In this document: one piece after another, positions 1 through 7,958 of the stretch
Position numbering within the stretch: the stretch's first letter is position 1
How the letters are laid out: each line of letters opens with the position of its first letter
Origin: Acidobacteriota bacterium
GTDB lineage: Bacteria > Acidobacteriota > Terriglobia > UBA7540
DNA: 32,377 bases
Direction of reading: 5' to 3'
Assembly: GCA_021787735.1 (NCBI GenBank)
Contig: JAJYLL010000054.1
Location: 1-32,377 of the forward strand
Translations under genes and position numbers: made by a program
The notes under the pieces: generated by a model
What the model was told of the DNA's origin: nothing
What the model saw: only the letters and a program-made list of their open reading frames with translations
Databases searched by the model: none

Positions 1-410
1 ATCGCGGAATGAAATCCAAAGTACTGGATTACACGGTCAAGAGCAACATCCAGTTCGCCGGAGACCAGCACCGGTAGAAATCCCTGCCTGCGGTCTTCCT
101 CAAGCAGCGCGGTCGTGTCCGGGTAAATGGATGGCAGAATTTCCTCGTCAAACAACCTCTGCGATTGTGCCCGCAATTCCTGCTCGCGCATGCCGCGATA
201 CTCGCGGAAGAAAACCACGTTAAACTTGCGGCGCGAGCGGGATTCCAGCGCCAGCCACCACGGGATGCTCAACAGCATCTTTGAAAACTTCAGCATTGCC
301 CGTGCCTTCGACGGCTGGTGCAGGGTAAAGTAAGCATACCGCCTGACGATATTCCCTGAAGTCAGAGTTCCGTCGAAATCGTAAAAAGCCAGCCGTTGGT
401 TTGGACTCAT
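1..410 (-). CDS. HAD-IB family hydrolase (SerB-like phosphatase), 3' end cut by the window edge
   Basis: The start codon is the ATG at 408-410 on the minus strand and the frame stays open to base 1, giving about 136 residues without a stop. Residues 9-15 read YDFDGTL, the HAD motif I with the nucleophilic and the acid/base aspartates. Near residue 115, VLVSG fits motif II with its conserved Ser. The motif III Lys and motif IV acidic residues would lie past the edge. HAD-IB proteins of this kind are Mg-dependent phosphomonoesterases, and one branch commonly sits beside PlsC-type acyltransferases. Here it follows plsY on the same strand with a gap of about 140 bases, so a lipid phosphate (lysophosphatidate or phosphatidylglycerophosphate type) is a reasonable but unproven substrate. 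No membrane anchor is clear in the visible part, apart from the hydrophobic stretch LLSIPWWLAL near residue 50. Confidence 0.85.
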   Translation of the reverse strand, partial: MSPNQRLAFYDFDGTLTSGNIVRRYAYFTLHQPSKARAMLKFSKMLLSIPWWLALESRSRRKFNVVFFREYRGMREQELRAQSQRLFDEEILPSIYPDTTALLEEDRRQGFLPVLVSGELDVALDRVIQYFGFHSA

Positions 411-549
411 GGTTCGGGACTGTTCTGCGGCGCAGTCCGCGCATCGGGGCGACTGTGCGGACCGGCGGGCCCGGGCCGCTGCGCCGGCGCTCCCGCCCTT
501 GAAATCAAGATTGGCATTTTATTCCCGTGACCCGTATGAACGGCCGCAT

Positions 550-1146
550 TCATGCGGCGCGGTGCGACAAAAGGGTCTGGAAATTCTTCTTGTGCCGCCA
601 GCCGAGAAACAGTGTCATCAAAGCGGCGTACATGGCTGCATGCGGGCTTACGAAAGCGAGCATCAGGATGGTAAACACGACCCACGTGCCCATGGAAGCC
701 ATCGCGCCCGCCTCAGGCCATTTCAGGCGGCTGCCTGTTAATCGCAGCACCACAAAAAACGCCAGGCCCACAGCAGCCCACAAAGGATAAAGCTGCAGCA
801 TCACGCCTGCGGAAGTGGCAATGCCCTTGCCTCCGTTAAATTTCAAGAAAGGCGAGAAACAGTGCCCCATGATGGCTCCGAAACCGAACAGCCAACCCAA
901 CGCCACTCCATGCGCGCCGTGGCTGGCCAGCCACACGGCAAAATAGCCTTTTCCCAGGTCGCCAATCAGAGTGAGCACCGCGCGCCACTTATTCACCCGC
1001 AGGACATTGTTGAAGCCGGGATTCCCCGAGCCGACGTTGCGGATGTCGATGCCGCTGCCCTTCATGGCCAGCACTGCGAAGGGTATGGATCCCAGCAGGA
1101 AGCAGACAGCGAACCGAATGATGATTCCCAATGTGTTTGCAGACAT
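550..1146 (-). CDS. plsY: Glycerol-3-phosphate acyltransferase PlsY
   Basis: The product has 198 residues, the usual PlsY length, and several hydrophobic helices. PlsY transfers an acyl group from acyl-phosphate to the sn-1 position of glycerol-3-phosphate in the inner membrane, the first step of phospholipid synthesis. Family motifs are visible: GSIPFA at 19-24, GSGNPG at 39-44, DLGKG at 63-67 and NGGKG at 104-108. The second motif continues as GFNN, where the family usually has GATN, so a Thr near the phosphate site is replaced. The gene starts 34 bases after the stop of the acyl carrier/AMP-ligase fusion and is very likely cotranscribed with it. That suggests the locus makes a complete glycerolipid backbone. 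A partner PlsX is not in the window. The substitution could mean a variant donor specificity, or just lineage drift. Confidence 0.93.
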   Translation of the reverse strand: MSANTLGIIIRFAVCFLLGSIPFAVLAMKGSGIDIRNVGSGNPGFNNVLRVNKWRAVLTLIGDLGKGYFAVWLASHGAHGVALGWLFGFGAIMGHCFSPFLKFNGGKGIATSAGVMLQLYPLWAAVGLAFFVVLRLTGSRLKWPEAGAMASMGTWVVFTILMLAFVSPHAAMYAALMTLFLGWRHKKNFQTLLSHRAA

Positions 1147-1180
1147 GCTTCAGTGTTTCCCAAATGTCTTCTTATCCAGG

Positions 1181-3994
1181 TCAGGAGCAGAGCTTTGCAA
1201 TTGCTTCCCGTACCTGTTCCCTCAGCGTCACCAACTCGCGCGCATCGTCAAACTTAATGTGGATGGGCTTGCCCACTGTCATCTTTGCTTCCCCGTGGCC
1301 GCGCGCGCGACCGCTCCTTGAAAGTATAGAAGATGTTCCGCGAACTCCGAGAGGATAAATCGGACTTCCCGTTTGAACCGCGGCATCCAGGGCGTCCAGC
1401 CGAAACCGGCTGAGGTGCGCCGGCACCGTCGGAGGTCCCTCCGATAGCACGATAACCGAATGGCAGTCCTCCAGCCCCTGGCGAATGCGCTGCCGCAGCG
1501 TGCCTCCGGGAGGCAGCGCGGGTTCGCGCAGCGGCGCCAGAACAAGAGGTTGCAGCAAATATCCCACCGCCTCCGGAAGGGATTCGAACGCGCTGGAATC
1601 CGGAAAGCGCGCAGGCATGGGAAGCGTTGCGGCCATCACCAGCGCATCGGCGGCGCCTGCGCGGTTGGCCATCAGGACCGATGGCCGTTCCGACACGATC
1701 TGTTCGCTATTTTCAAGGCTCGCCTTGTGGCCCATCAGATACAGCAAGACTCTGGCGGTGAGGCGAACAATGTTGCCTTTGGCGGACGGATCAGGATTAA
1801 TCCGAGCCAGCAACCCTCCCGACACCGCAACAGCCGAGACCAGCGTCTGCAACCCTTTGCGTAAGAGCCAGGCTCCCGCTTGCTTCAGCACCAACCGGAG
1901 CCACGCTCCCAGGCTCTCCGACCACAGCCGCACGATCTGGACCCAGGGAGGACGGCGGTTGAGTTGGAGTTCGCCGCGCTCGTAAAGCAGGCGTGTTTCA
2001 TTACGCCGGATCTTTCCACTGGAAGTTTTGGGAATGCTTTGCGGCGCCACCAGTTCAACTTTATCGGGAGGAATGCCTATGGCCAGACCCACACGTTCGA
2101 CTACCTCTGCCTCAATGCGGTCCAGGTCTTCCTTGTTGGCAACGCGGGTTTCCGCCACCACAACCAGTTGCTCGGTGCCGAGATCGGGGTCGCGCCGGCC
2201 GAAGGCGGCTACGCAGCCGCGGCGTACTTCAGGCACCTCAGCGGCGGCCAGTTCCACTTCCTGCGGAACGATGTTGCGTCCGGACTTGATGATCAGGTCC
2301 TTGGCGCGGCCCGTAATGTGGATTTCGCCCCCCGCCCAGTAACCCAGATCGCCAGAATCCATCCAGCCGTCTTCTGTGGTGACGGCCGCCGTTGCCTTGG
2401 GGTTACGGAAATATCCGGAAGTCCTGGACGGCCCGCGAAAGAGGACTTTGCCCTGGACGCGCTCACCGAGCGAGTTGCCGTCGGCATCAATCACTTTTAT
2501 TTCGTGTTTCGGCAAGGCTCTGCCGTTGGCCACAAAGCGCAGAGCGCTGGAATCCTCCGGCTCGGCGGGAACCGCCTTGCCCTCAGACTCAAAGACGTCG
2601 CGCCGGATGCGGTCAATCACAGGTCGGCGGTTGATGGGCGGGAACGCCAGGGCTACCGAAGACTCAGCCAGACCGTAACACGGCACAAAACTCTCTGCGC
2701 GGAAGCCATAGGGCTTGAAGCGCTTTTCAAAACGTTCCAGCGTATCGGGCAGCACCGCCTCGCCGGCGTTGATAGCCACACGCCACGCGCTCAGGTCGAG
2801 CCCTTCGATGGCATTGTCGGGAATCTTGCGCGCGCATAATTCGAACGAAAAATTCGGAGCAGGGCAGAGCGTGCCGCCGGAATCGTGCAATGCCCACAGC
2901 CATTTTTCCGGCCGGCTCAGAAAAGCCAGCGGTGAAAGGATCGTGATGGGCAGGGCATAGTAAACGCTGTAGAGCCATGAGCCGATCAGGCCCATGTCAT
3001 GATAAAGCGGCAGCCAGCTTACCACGATGTCTGAGGGCTGCACGTTCACCGCCCAGCCGATTCCTCGAATGTTGGCCAGCAGGTTCGATTGCGTCAGCAC
3101 CACGCCCTTGGGCTCGCCAGTGCTGCCGGAGGTGTACTGGATAAATGCCACGTCGGCTGCTTCGATGGCTCCCGGCTGCAGCCGCGCGCCACTTGCCGCG
3201 AGGTCTTCAACGGTGGTCACGCCCAGCATGCTGGGGAGGTTCAGCCGCAGTAGTTCAGACACGCGCCGGGCGGCTTCAAAGCTGATCAGGAAACGAACTT
3301 CCGCGTTGCGAAGAATTCCTACCTGCCGCCGCACGTATTCTTCGATCTTGTCGGGCCGCGCGGGGGGATAAATGGGCACGGCGATTCCGCCCGCCAGCAT
3401 GACACCGAAAAAAGCGTAGAAAAATTGCGACGATGTGGGCAGCATGATCGCCACGCTCTCGTTGCGGCGCAGGCCGGCGGAAACAAGCCCAGCCGCAACG
3501 TCAGACGCGGTGGCCAGCAGCTTGCCATAGGTGATGTCCTTGCCGGAATTGCCCTCCAGCACGTGCGCCTGGACGCGCTCCGGGTCCACCTCGGCATGCT
3601 TGCGCAGGACTTCGATCAGCGTGGTGGCTGAATCCGGCGGCGCTGGCGCGTCACGCCCGGGCTGTGTGATCCTGTACCGTTGAGAAGCTTCGGGAGCTTC
3701 ATCCTCACCGCCTGCCACGGCACGCACCCAGTCGCCCGGCGTGTCGCCTTCTTCTGCAATGCGGTCGGGCAAGCGGACATTGAAGTGCGCTTCCGCGCGC
3801 ACCAGCAGTTCCACCATTTCCAGACTTCCCAGGCCCAGGTCACGCTCGAGCGAAGAATTCAGTGTGGCCGATTCCGCTGCGCGCAGCGATCCCAGCTCGG
3901 TGAGCAGCTCGCGGACAATCTGGAGCATCTGCTCTTCAAGCTGCGCCGAGTCGACTTGTCGTGGTGTTGTTGGCATTTCTTTGCGTGGCGTCAC
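1181..3994 (-). CDS. Acyl carrier domain + fatty acyl-AMP ligase + degenerate PlsC-like acyltransferase fusion
   Basis: The protein has 937 residues in three parts. Residues 20-95 form an acyl carrier domain with the phosphopantetheine Ser57 in GLGSLEM. Residues 120-700 are an adenylate-forming ligase of the fatty acyl-AMP ligase type: YTSGSTGEPKG at 287-297, then SWLPLYHDMGLIG and a C-terminal SGKIRRN lysine motif. It should activate a fatty acid as acyl-AMP and load it on the carrier. Residues 740-937 resemble a PlsC acyltransferase, but the NHxxxxD box reads NRAGAAD (777-783) and the FPEGTR box reads LSEGPP (850-855), so the catalytic His is missing. The start shown is GTG at 3992-3994 with no clear ribosome site; ATG at 3974-3976 (residue 7) is an equally possible start. 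It precedes plsY, and the fatty acyl reductase lies upstream beyond an inserted gene block. The set matches, from memory, the domains of the myxobacterial ether-lipid enzyme ElbD. Confidence 0.9.
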   Translation of the reverse strand: MTPRKEMPTTPRQVDSAQLEEQMLQIVRELLTELGSLRAAESATLNSSLERDLGLGSLEMVELLVRAEAHFNVRLPDRIAEEGDTPGDWVRAVAGGEDEAPEASQRYRITQPGRDAPAPPDSATTLIEVLRKHAEVDPERVQAHVLEGNSGKDITYGKLLATASDVAAGLVSAGLRRNESVAIMLPTSSQFFYAFFGVMLAGGIAVPIYPPARPDKIEEYVRRQVGILRNAEVRFLISFEAARRVSELLRLNLPSMLGVTTVEDLAASGARLQPGAIEAADVAFIQYTSGSTGEPKGVVLTQSNLLANIRGIGWAVNVQPSDIVVSWLPLYHDMGLIGSWLYSVYYALPITILSPLAFLSRPEKWLWALHDSGGTLCPAPNFSFELCARKIPDNAIEGLDLSAWRVAINAGEAVLPDTLERFEKRFKPYGFRAESFVPCYGLAESSVALAFPPINRRPVIDRIRRDVFESEGKAVPAEPEDSSALRFVANGRALPKHEIKVIDADGNSLGERVQGKVLFRGPSRTSGYFRNPKATAAVTTEDGWMDSGDLGYWAGGEIHITGRAKDLIIKSGRNIVPQEVELAAAEVPEVRRGCVAAFGRRDPDLGTEQLVVVAETRVANKEDLDRIEAEVVERVGLAIGIPPDKVELVAPQSIPKTSSGKIRRNETRLLYERGELQLNRRPPWVQIVRLWSESLGAWLRLVLKQAGAWLLRKGLQTLVSAVAVSGGLLARINPDPSAKGNIVRLTARVLLYLMGHKASLENSEQIVSERPSVLMANRAGAADALVMAATLPMPARFPDSSAFESLPEAVGYLLQPLVLAPLREPALPPGGTLRQRIRQGLEDCHSVIVLSEGPPTVPAHLSRFRLDALDAAVQTGSPIYPLGVRGTSSILSRSGRARGHGEAKMTVGKPIHIKFDDARELVTLREQVREAIAKLCS

Positions 3995-4223
3995 AAATAC
4001 TTGGCTTGGTAGTGATACGAAGCCCCACGAACGCTAAGCCCTGCGACCCGACCAACTCTTCATGCTCTGAGTATTTTACCTGCTTCTCTGTTTCGCCTTC
4101 CACAGAAAAGCCGCTCAACTGGATAGCGCCTGAGCGGACGGCATCTATTCGCGCCCATACACGATCCTGCCCTCCCTTTGGGGGAATAAGACAGTGCGTA
4201 TTTGAAAAACAGAAAAATATGCC

Positions 4224-4251
4224 TTGACAAGTTTGGTATATCCCATATACT
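4224..4251 (+). promoter_or_regulatory. Strong sigma-70 type promoter giving a leaderless transcript
   Basis: TTGACA at 4224-4229 and TATACT at 4246-4251 are separated by 16 bases: a perfect -35 and a five-of-six -10. Transcription would begin 6-8 bases after the -10, at 4257-4259, and the ATG of the following gene is at 4258-4260. The mRNA would therefore have essentially no leader, which agrees with the absence of any Shine-Dalgarno sequence. An in-frame TGA at 4252-4254 excludes an earlier start. Confidence 0.7.
4236..4250. promoter_or_regulatory. Inverted-repeat operator overlapping the -10 box
   Basis: GTATAT-CCC-ATATAC is a perfect 6-bp inverted repeat with a 3-base centre. It covers the spacer and most of the -10 hexamer of the promoter at 4224-4251. 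A dimeric repressor bound here would block RNA polymerase. The repressor is not identified; the small genes of the same cassette are possible but unproven sources. Confidence 0.5.
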
Positions 4252-4257
4252 TGACCT

Positions 4258-4587
4258 ATGGAAATCGGGCTTAAAATTCCACCTGAATCCCAGGAACTTC
4301 GGGCAGAAGTCAAGCGTTTGCGCGATCTCATGGCGGGCCCTGGCGTTAAGTGGGACCCACTGGCTGTTTGGTACGGGAACAAAATCCCGAAATACCTCTG
4401 GGGGCAGTGGAAGGACGAACTCAAACAACGTGGCTTCACGTGGCAGACCTTCCTCAAGCTGTTGCGCTACCGCACGGATGGTGCTGTGCTTTGGTTTTTG
4501 GGCAAGCAGGACTGGGAAACGTTTGTGAGACAGACCATAGAACTTATCAAAGGCCCGCTCGGAGAGCGGGTGAGTAAAAAGAGGTAG
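4258..4587 (+). CDS. Hypothetical 109-residue Trp-rich protein
   Basis: I do not recognise this 109-residue protein. It is soluble in character, without signal peptide or membrane segment. The N-terminal 30 residues look helical and charged. The middle is rich in aromatic residues (for example VWYGNKIPKYLWGQW at about 40-54), and the basic C-terminus ends in SKKR. The frame starts with the first ATG after an in-frame stop and sits exactly at the predicted transcription start of a near-consensus promoter, which is the best evidence that it is a real gene. It is encoded opposite to all surrounding lipid genes. A 40-residue membrane protein follows 7 bases later. Base composition is less GC-biased than the neighbours, consistent with an inserted accessory cassette. 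A small regulatory or toxin-like role is possible but nothing visible proves it. Confidence 0.65.
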   Translation: MEIGLKIPPESQELRAEVKRLRDLMAGPGVKWDPLAVWYGNKIPKYLWGQWKDELKQRGFTWQTFLKLLRYRTDGAVLWFLGKQDWETFVRQTIELIKGPLGERVSKKR

Positions 4588-4594
4588 AAATTCC

Positions 4595-4717
4595 ATGTAT
4601 CTCTGGAATCCATCTGCAAAAGCGTCGAAACCGCGCTGGCATCAGACCTGGTGGGGTATACTGGCTCTCATGGTTGCGGCTGGAATAGTCGTGGCTGTGT
4701 TTTCCAGGCTCCTATAA
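4595..4717 (+). CDS. Hypothetical 40-residue single-pass membrane microprotein
   Basis: This frame encodes 40 residues. The first 18 are polar and basic with three tryptophans. Residues 20-40 are a continuous hydrophobic segment (WGILALMVAAGIVVAVF and on) ending in SRLL, a plausible single transmembrane helix with the N-terminus in the cytoplasm. A GAGG at 4581-4584 lies 10 bases before the ATG and overlaps the end of the preceding gene, so the two are probably one transcript and translated together. The stop region overlaps the stop of the convergent minus-strand gene by 6 bases. The protein is too short for family assignment. It could be a spurious frame, but the ribosome site, spacing and clean helix argue that it is real. 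Confidence 0.5.
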   Translation: MYLWNPSAKASKPRWHQTWWGILALMVAAGIVVAVFSRLL

Positions 4718-6103
4718 GCTGGGGGAGCCAATCACGGTGAAGCTGATTTTAGTCACCACGCGCATAGGCGTAGGAACGCCGCCGCACGTGCCCGGTCTGA
4801 ATTTCCATGTCCTGACCGTGCTAAGCGCATTTTGCACGAGTCCCCTTATTCCCGGTGCATTTCGGTCCAGGCTAGTTCCAAAACCCCCTAGCACTTTGAC
4901 AATGCTTTCCTGGCTGACATTGCCCTCCGGGTCGACAAGCAACGAGGCGAACACGACGACGGTGCCGAGATTTTTAGCTTGCTTAGGGGTTACAGGATTA
5001 GGCTTATAGATCGCAACTGGGTAGTTCATCACGCCACCGCACTTATTGGAGGGGCCGGCTCCGCTGCCGACCTCTCCGAAGCTTGGGCCGACTGGAAGGG
5101 CAGACGTCAGGCCGCTTTTGGCAATACTGAACTCCCACACACGGTCGCCATGATCGACCCAAGCTATCTGCTGGGCGGTATCGCGCCTTGCAGCATTCCA
5201 GTCCGGATTGTTCTCGACGTGGAATGTTATCCGCCGCCCGATTTTCAGGCGCGCATCCATGCCCCACGTCTCATCTGTGCCCATGTCCATAAGGTCTGCC
5301 CCGTCGCACGCATCCTCCAAATCGAAGTATTGTGAACCCGCTATGATTCGGTAAATGGGCACTCGCTCAACCGGGCTTCCATCGCACGACACGCGACCCT
5401 GACGCTCGCTAGACAGTTCCGATCCTACCAGGGAACGAAGGTTTTTTGTCCAGCCCACTGCTGTAACAACACCATCCTGGAAGTGAATCCACGGCTCACG
5501 GCTCTGCGCTGCTTCAGCCTTGGATCTTGGTCCGCTTCCCACGACAAGGAATTGCCATGTGCCCATCTTGCCGTGTTCCACATAGGCGTAGGTTTCCTGG
5601 CAGGTGCAACGCGCTTGCCATAGCTTGGCCGGTCCCCGCAGGCGGAGCTCTTCGCATCGCTGAAAGTCCTTTTCAGTCAAGAAATGGCATCTGCTCGCTT
5701 GGTCGGTAGTTCTTGGCTCGGTTTCCTTTGTGATGCGGAACGTGAGCCGCTCGCCCATCTGCAAGTTCTCATAGTTGCGCCAGAAGTCAGCCTCCCCGCC
5801 CGCGCCACCACACAACTTTGAGAGATCGAAATAGTGTGAGGCGGTTTCGACCCGAAAGATCGAAGTTTGCTTGATGCTCGCTTCGAAGCAAGATATTCGG
5901 TTCATCATGTCTGTCGTTGCACCCAGTTCTGCTGCGTTTGGAGCTGTCCAGCGCACACCGCTGACAACGCCGTGCTCAAGCTTGGTTTTCGGATGATGGA
6001 TTTCCGGTATGCGTTGCGCCTTCGTAGGACCTGCCAGCATCAGGACGATACAAGCGAATACCGCCTGCAGCAATTGAGGCAGGCTATTCTCACTGGCTCT
6101 CAT
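4712..6103 (-). CDS. Secreted protein with duplicated domain and C-terminal TonB-type domain
   Basis: The ATG at 6101-6103 is chosen because GGAGGG lies 4 bases before it and it overlaps the TGA of the upstream gene as ATGA; an ATG at 6115 would add four residues. The product has 463 residues. A signal peptide covers residues 1 to about 29 (hydrophobic core AVFACIVLMLAG, cut near TKA-QR). Two related blocks follow, at about 45-190 and 211-331, each with RISC or RVSC, then YFDL followed by a Cys-Gly-Ala element (CGGA, CDGA), then G-R-TF and a W-EF or WQFLV strand. Residues 361-458 match the TonB C-terminal fold (VDPEGNVSQ, then TWKFRPGT). Such periplasmic proteins without a transmembrane energy-transducing helix are common in Acidobacteriota and their role is unknown. 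It lies inside the lipid locus, on the same strand. Confidence 0.85.
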   Translation of the reverse strand: MRASENSLPQLLQAVFACIVLMLAGPTKAQRIPEIHHPKTKLEHGVVSGVRWTAPNAAELGATTDMMNRISCFEASIKQTSIFRVETASHYFDLSKLCGGAGGEADFWRNYENLQMGERLTFRITKETEPRTTDQASRCHFLTEKDFQRCEELRLRGPAKLWQARCTCQETYAYVEHGKMGTWQFLVVGSGPRSKAEAAQSREPWIHFQDGVVTAVGWTKNLRSLVGSELSSERQGRVSCDGSPVERVPIYRIIAGSQYFDLEDACDGADLMDMGTDETWGMDARLKIGRRITFHVENNPDWNAARRDTAQQIAWVDHGDRVWEFSIAKSGLTSALPVGPSFGEVGSGAGPSNKCGGVMNYPVAIYKPNPVTPKQAKNLGTVVVFASLLVDPEGNVSQESIVKVLGGFGTSLDRNAPGIRGLVQNALSTVRTWKFRPGTCGGVPTPMRVVTKISFTVIGSPSL

Positions 6104-6348
6104 TTGTCCCTCCATCCAAAATACTCAGGGTCGGGCAGGTTCGGAGAAAAAACTGGATCTTCCTTTCGGACATCCTCCACTGCTTCGCGAAACGGTTCAG
6201 AGCGTGGCCGCTGGGGGTCCTTCTTGAGGCAGTTCTGTCGCCGCATCTTGTAATAACTCCGCAATTTGTTCTGGCTACTTCCCGAGGGGCCGGTGGGAAT
6301 TCGCTCAAGCTCTTCGTGAACCAACTTATCCATCACTTGTTTTTCCAT
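6100..6348 (-). CDS. Hypothetical 82-residue charged protein
   Basis: I do not recognise this protein of 82 residues. It is strongly charged, has no hydrophobic segment and carries three aromatic-proline elements near the end (PDPEYFGW). Its stop TGA overlaps the ATG of the secreted TonB-domain gene by the ATGA arrangement, and that downstream gene has a strong ribosome site inside this frame. This is typical of translationally coupled neighbours and is the main support for the frame being real. An alternative start is the ATG at 6331-6333. It begins 38 bases downstream of the fatty acyl reductase stop, so it may be read through from the lipid operon. Confidence 0.5.
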   Translation of the reverse strand: MEKQVMDKLVHEELERIPTGPSGSSQNKLRSYYKMRRQNCLKKDPQRPRSEPFREAVEDVRKEDPVFSPNLPDPEYFGWRDK

Positions 6349-6386
6349 GACTTTCTCTGCCCTTTTCTGCTGCGTTCAGCATGTTG

Positions 6387-7958
6387 TTATATCTTAAACG
6401 ACCACTCCTTTACGGCTTCGGGCTGGATCCACTTTTCAATGCCCGCGATCTGGTGGTGAATCCAGTAGCCCTTCCATTGAATCCGCTCCGGGTCCCACGG
6501 CAGCAGCAGTTGGTCTTTCTCCGTAAGCTTCTGGTAGGCGTCCCGGATGTTCTCCGATTCAAAAATGTAGCGGTTGTGCAGGATGAAGGGCAGATATTGG
6601 TCAAGGGTCTGCTCGTGGAACCTCGCCTGCAATCCCAGCGTGCGCAACGCGCTTTTCCAGCCCGCCAGAGATTTTTCCCCCGGCAACCCGGCGCGGTTCA
6701 CGGCGCTGTGCATGCGGTCGAGTATTGCCTGCGCGCGTTGGATGCGTTTTTCCAGCCTTTGCCTCCGGGCCCGCGCTTGCTCAATGGAAATGAATCGTGC
6801 CCGACCGCGCGCTGCGCCGACACGTATGGGCAACTTGCTTTTGCCGTCCCGTCCCGCCCGTCTTCGCGCTTCCTGCCGCAGCAGGTTCACCAGCGGCCCC
6901 AGTTTGATGGGGTTCACGTCCGCCGTACCAAGCTGATAGACACTTTCCGCGCGGCCGTCGAGCAGCAGGGCCCCCACGGCCAGAATCGCCGCCGCCACCA
7001 TGTCCACGGGTACAACTTCCAGCGGAGTGTTGCGCCGCACCGGCCAGTGCTTCAGCCCACCCATAGCCATCAGGACCAGCGGGGCCGCCGTTCTGCCGCC
7101 TTCGATCCATCCGGGGAAGGGAAAACGCAGGGCGCTTTCAACAATGGCCGGGCGCACGATTGACCATGCAATGTCCTTTTCCTGCGCGATCAACTGTTCG
7201 CCCAGGCTTTTGGAATAGGTGTATGTGTTGACCCAGCCCCAATGTTCCGCGCGGCGCTTGCCCAACGCCACAAGTTTCTGCACCGTTTCTTTCGAGCGCG
7301 TGCGGGTACTCTCACCTGCCGCTTCGGCGTCGACGATCAGCCGGATCTGGTCGCGGCAATAGGCAAGTTCGTGCCGTGCATCAAAGGCGTTGTCGTCCGA
7401 ACCTTTGCGGTGCGGATAGAAGCCAATAATGGGCTCGGTTTCTTCAATCAGGCCATTGGCCTCGCCAGAAACAAAGCAGGTAGAGATGTGAAGCAGTCGC
7501 GCGCCAGCGCGTTTGGCCAGCGCGATGGCGTTCTCTACACCATCAACGTTGGCCTGGAGCGACTCATCGACCGGAGGGAAAAACTCGACCTTTCCGGCGC
7601 AGTTGATGATCAGTTTCACGCGGGCCGCAATCACCTTCAGCGCCTGCTCGTCCAGACCGCAATGGGGCTGGCTCAACTCACCGGACCAGATACTGATTTT
7701 CTCCCGGATAAGCTTCTCATCGCGCGTGGTGATCAGCGCGGCCATCACAGGCGAGTCCATGATTTCGGTGTTGAATCGTTCTACCGCGGAAAGGCCCCGG
7801 CCGGGCCGCAGCAACACGTGGACGTGCTTCACCTGCGGATAGCGGTCCAGCAGCATCGCCAGTATGACTTTGCCCAGGAACCCGTTGCCTCCGGTCAGGA
7901 GGATTTCGTTTTCCCGAAACAACCGTCCAGCATCCGTCAATTGTGAATGTTGTGCCAT
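6387..7958 (-). CDS. Fatty acyl-CoA/acyl-ACP reductase (extended SDR, male-sterility type)
   Basis: The protein has 523 residues. The N-terminal Rossmann domain opens with TGGNGFLGK at 22-30 for NADPH. A Ser-Thr element (HISTCFVSG, 157-165) and the Y246-x3-K250 pair in YTYSK form the SDR active site. Residues from about 430 onward match the FAR C-terminal domain (an aromatic-rich region ending in WKGYW and a G-I-E-K-W-I segment). Enzymes of this family reduce a thioester-bound fatty acyl group to the aldehyde or alcohol. With an acyl carrier/AMP-ligase in the same locus, the likely donor is acyl-ACP, giving a fatty alcohol for an ether or wax-like lipid; that is inference. It follows the CDP-alcohol phosphatidyltransferase by 79 bases on the same strand. 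No strong ribosome site is visible at the chosen ATG. Confidence 0.9.
   Translation of the reverse strand: MAQHSQLTDAGRLFRENEILLTGGNGFLGKVILAMLLDRYPQVKHVHVLLRPGRGLSAVERFNTEIMDSPVMAALITTRDEKLIREKISIWSGELSQPHCGLDEQALKVIAARVKLIINCAGKVEFFPPVDESLQANVDGVENAIALAKRAGARLLHISTCFVSGEANGLIEETEPIIGFYPHRKGSDDNAFDARHELAYCRDQIRLIVDAEAAGESTRTRSKETVQKLVALGKRRAEHWGWVNTYTYSKSLGEQLIAQEKDIAWSIVRPAIVESALRFPFPGWIEGGRTAAPLVLMAMGGLKHWPVRRNTPLEVVPVDMVAAAILAVGALLLDGRAESVYQLGTADVNPIKLGPLVNLLRQEARRRAGRDGKSKLPIRVGAARGRARFISIEQARARRQRLEKRIQRAQAILDRMHSAVNRAGLPGEKSLAGWKSALRTLGLQARFHEQTLDQYLPFILHNRYIFESENIRDAYQKLTEKDQLLLPWDPERIQWKGYWIHHQIAGIEKWIQPEAVKEWSFKI

Noticed and set aside
1880..2839. Long open frame of 319 codons on the plus strand
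   Set aside because: It lies entirely antisense to the AMP-ligase domain, has no domain match and arises from the GC-rich codon pattern of that gene.
4258..4717. Toxin-antitoxin pair
   Set aside because: The operator-like promoter suits one, but neither protein shows a known toxin or DNA-binding antitoxin fold, so the label would be a guess.
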